A stretch of DNA of 64,000 bases from Bedellia somnulentella (Eukaryota > Arthropoda > Insecta > Lepidoptera > Bedelliidae). Under the pieces are notes generated by a model that saw only the letters and a program-made list of their open reading frames with translations, was not told where the DNA came from and did no database searches. Each line of letters begins with the position of its first letter. Position 1 is the stretch's first letter. The DNA lies in contig OY755171.1 in the NCBI GenBank assembly GCA_963576735.1, forward strand, positions 19,504,182-19,568,181, read 5' to 3'. The position numbers and the translations under genes were made by a program. Positions 62,430 to 64,000 of the stretch are shown here, piece after piece.

Positions 62430-63345
62430 TATTATAATATCACCATTTCCGCGTGTGTCTTAATGGAGACTTATTGTTTTCAGGATTTTTAAATTGAATT
62501 TTGTGCAATGTGGCTGAAGACCAACCACAAACCGCCGCGCCGTTGAGGTAACATATCAAAGATACTAAATTTAATTATTTATTTTAGCTTTTGAATAAAA
62601 CGTTTTATCTATAGCAATACGTTTATATTTAATTGAATTGAAGCTGAATTTACCTAATTGAATTATATAGATATTAGACTAAACATGCATTGCATCGTTA
62701 GATGGAATATCTATCAAATAGGTCAGGGTTATAATTGTTATTGCTTTTTAAATATAAATTGTTTACCATTTTAATTGTGATAACGATCTTGTTTAACCTG
62801 GCCACCAATACAAGCCAAGCGCCATCCACCCATTACCGGAGCTTCGGTTTATTTTAGGGCCCCTCAGGAGTTTTACTTCCCAACAATAACTTGAATATAT
62901 TTTACAAAGATATTTATGTTTTGAGGTCTATTTATTTTTATACGTGTTTGCATCTCGCACCCTTTTAAATCAAGTGATTTAAAAGGGAGCGAGTCATAAT
63001 GCATGCTTGAGATCTGAACATTATACAATTACAAAAAACACAGACTACTTTTTACAAATAAAATTTTGTGCATTTTAGTATCATATGTATTTTACAAAAG
63101 TGAAATGATCACGAAAAAAATTTTTCGTTCAAAATATTGGTACGACAACCGTATATGTAACACAGTTATCAGATAGCCAAGTTCCTAACCGTTCATGTTC
63201 AGGCCTGAATCTATAGGGTGTCTATTTTGCATTTAGTCACAATGCATTACTATTTTCCGCTCTTACTAAGGTAAAAGCGCACATTTTAATTTTAAAATAA
63301 AAATACAGAGGTGTGATTTTTTTATTGTATTGGAAAGAATACATG
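62430..63345. other. No gene recognised
   Basis: AT-rich flank. It includes a perfect short palindrome near 62961-62987 (CCCTTTTAAATCA-AGTGATTTAAAAGGG). Confidence 0.45.
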
Positions 63346-63981
63346 TTCCGATTAAGTATGGAATAAAATATCCGGCAAATGACCTCCACGGCTCCGACGA
63401 CAGGCCATGAAATTTTTCATAACTTTTGCACAGAGATGTTGCTGTATCTCACTGATAACGCGTTGGATTTCCGATTTGAGGAATTGTTTCAGGTTTATTC
63501 GCATAAACCCGAGATTTCACAAAACTCTGAAAAATTATAACCGCACGGCATTAAATCGCACGATTTTGGTGGCCAGTTGACATCAGACTTTCGTGAGAAC
63601 GAATTGCCGGCGCTTTTCGTGGTCTGCTGATTGAGTTCCTGTGTTAGCTGAGCCTTGAACGCATGAAGGTGAAGGTGAAGGTCTTTAGTCGAAATTCGCT
63701 GCATAGTGCTTCGTGAAATTTGAAGTTGTTGAGAACAACACCGAATTAATGTTTTTGAGGTTTCAGCGACACTCCCGTTTACAGCAGCAATGTTTTCAAG
63801 AGACTGACCAGTACGCTGACGCAAAGGATTTTTATTATCCAAAATTGACCCAGTTTCTTATTTTTTTACCAGTTTTCGTATGGTAGACGTAAATTTTGCG
63901 AGCAGTTTCAGCGTAACTTTCCTCATTTTTGTAACGAGTTTTCACAATTATAAGGCGCTGTTATTCCAAAAAGCGCTCCAT
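63346..63981 (-). pseudogene. Mariner-like (IS630/Tc1/mariner) transposase, internally deleted
   Basis: Begins ATG near 63981 (MERFLE, then an in-frame stop), followed by YKNEESYAETARKI, NPLRQRTGQSLENIAAVNGS and ISRSTMQRISTKDLHLH from the helix-turn-helix region. About two thirds of the catalytic domain is missing. The frame jumps to DVNWPPKSCDLMP, which normally contains the last part of the DDE core, then SEIQRVISEIQQHLC and CRRSRGGHLPDILFHT at the C-terminus (near 63346). Several frameshifts and stops. Inactive. Confidence 0.75.
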
Positions 63982-64000
63982 TTTTAAAAATCGGCATAAA

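Overview
The window looks like nuclear DNA of a moth or butterfly (Lepidoptera). It is AT-rich, host exons are short and GT-AG spliced, and it is full of repeats with terminal sequences I associate with Lepidoptera: Helitrons ending in CTAG or CTAA after a GC-rich tail, a SINE-like family whose head reads GCCGTGTAGTGCCGG and whose tail is (ATGT)n, and a long interspersed repeat that ends in GCACTTGGCCGG. There is no bacterial or operon-like organisation.

Two host genes can be assembled, both on the minus strand. A clan-4 cytochrome P450 occupies 61024 down to 34827. Its eleven exons join in frame at every junction and give a complete 494-residue protein. Downstream of it lies a GMC-family flavoprotein oxidoreductase, with exons at 31025-30860, 29155-29022, 28897-28734 and 15380-14036, and possibly one more 5' exon that I could not find. 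The GMC gene is split by a 13.35-kb intron holding two nested Ty1/copia retrotransposons and a nearly intact non-LTR retrotransposon with a restriction-like endonuclease.

Layout: 1-4.3 kb, a non-autonomous Helitron, a CR1-type LINE fragment and two head-to-tail Helitrons; 5.5-6.4 kb, a complex tandem repeat; 6.6-7.0 kb, a fold-back element; 7.1-10.0 kb, an uninterrupted 976-codon DDE-transposase-like gene; 11.9-13.4 kb, a second copy of the LINE; 13.9-31.0 kb, the GMC gene and its intronic transposons; 31.0-34.8 kb, intergenic repeats; 34.8-61.0 kb, the P450 gene, whose introns hold SINEs, fold-back elements, a piggyBac deletion derivative, LINE fragments of several clades and a small LTR element inserted in an RTE-type LINE; 61.0-64.0 kb, the P450 upstream region with an inverted SINE pair, then a decayed mariner-like transposase.

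The main observations are: a copia element whose left end is an exact inverted copy of its own right 440 bp yet is flanked by a proper target duplication; an inverted duplication in P450 introns 7 and 10 that brackets exons 8-10; tandem Helitrons; and the 976-codon transposase-like gene, whose superfamily I could not fix. All coordinates come from reading the sequence by eye. No alignment or database search was run.
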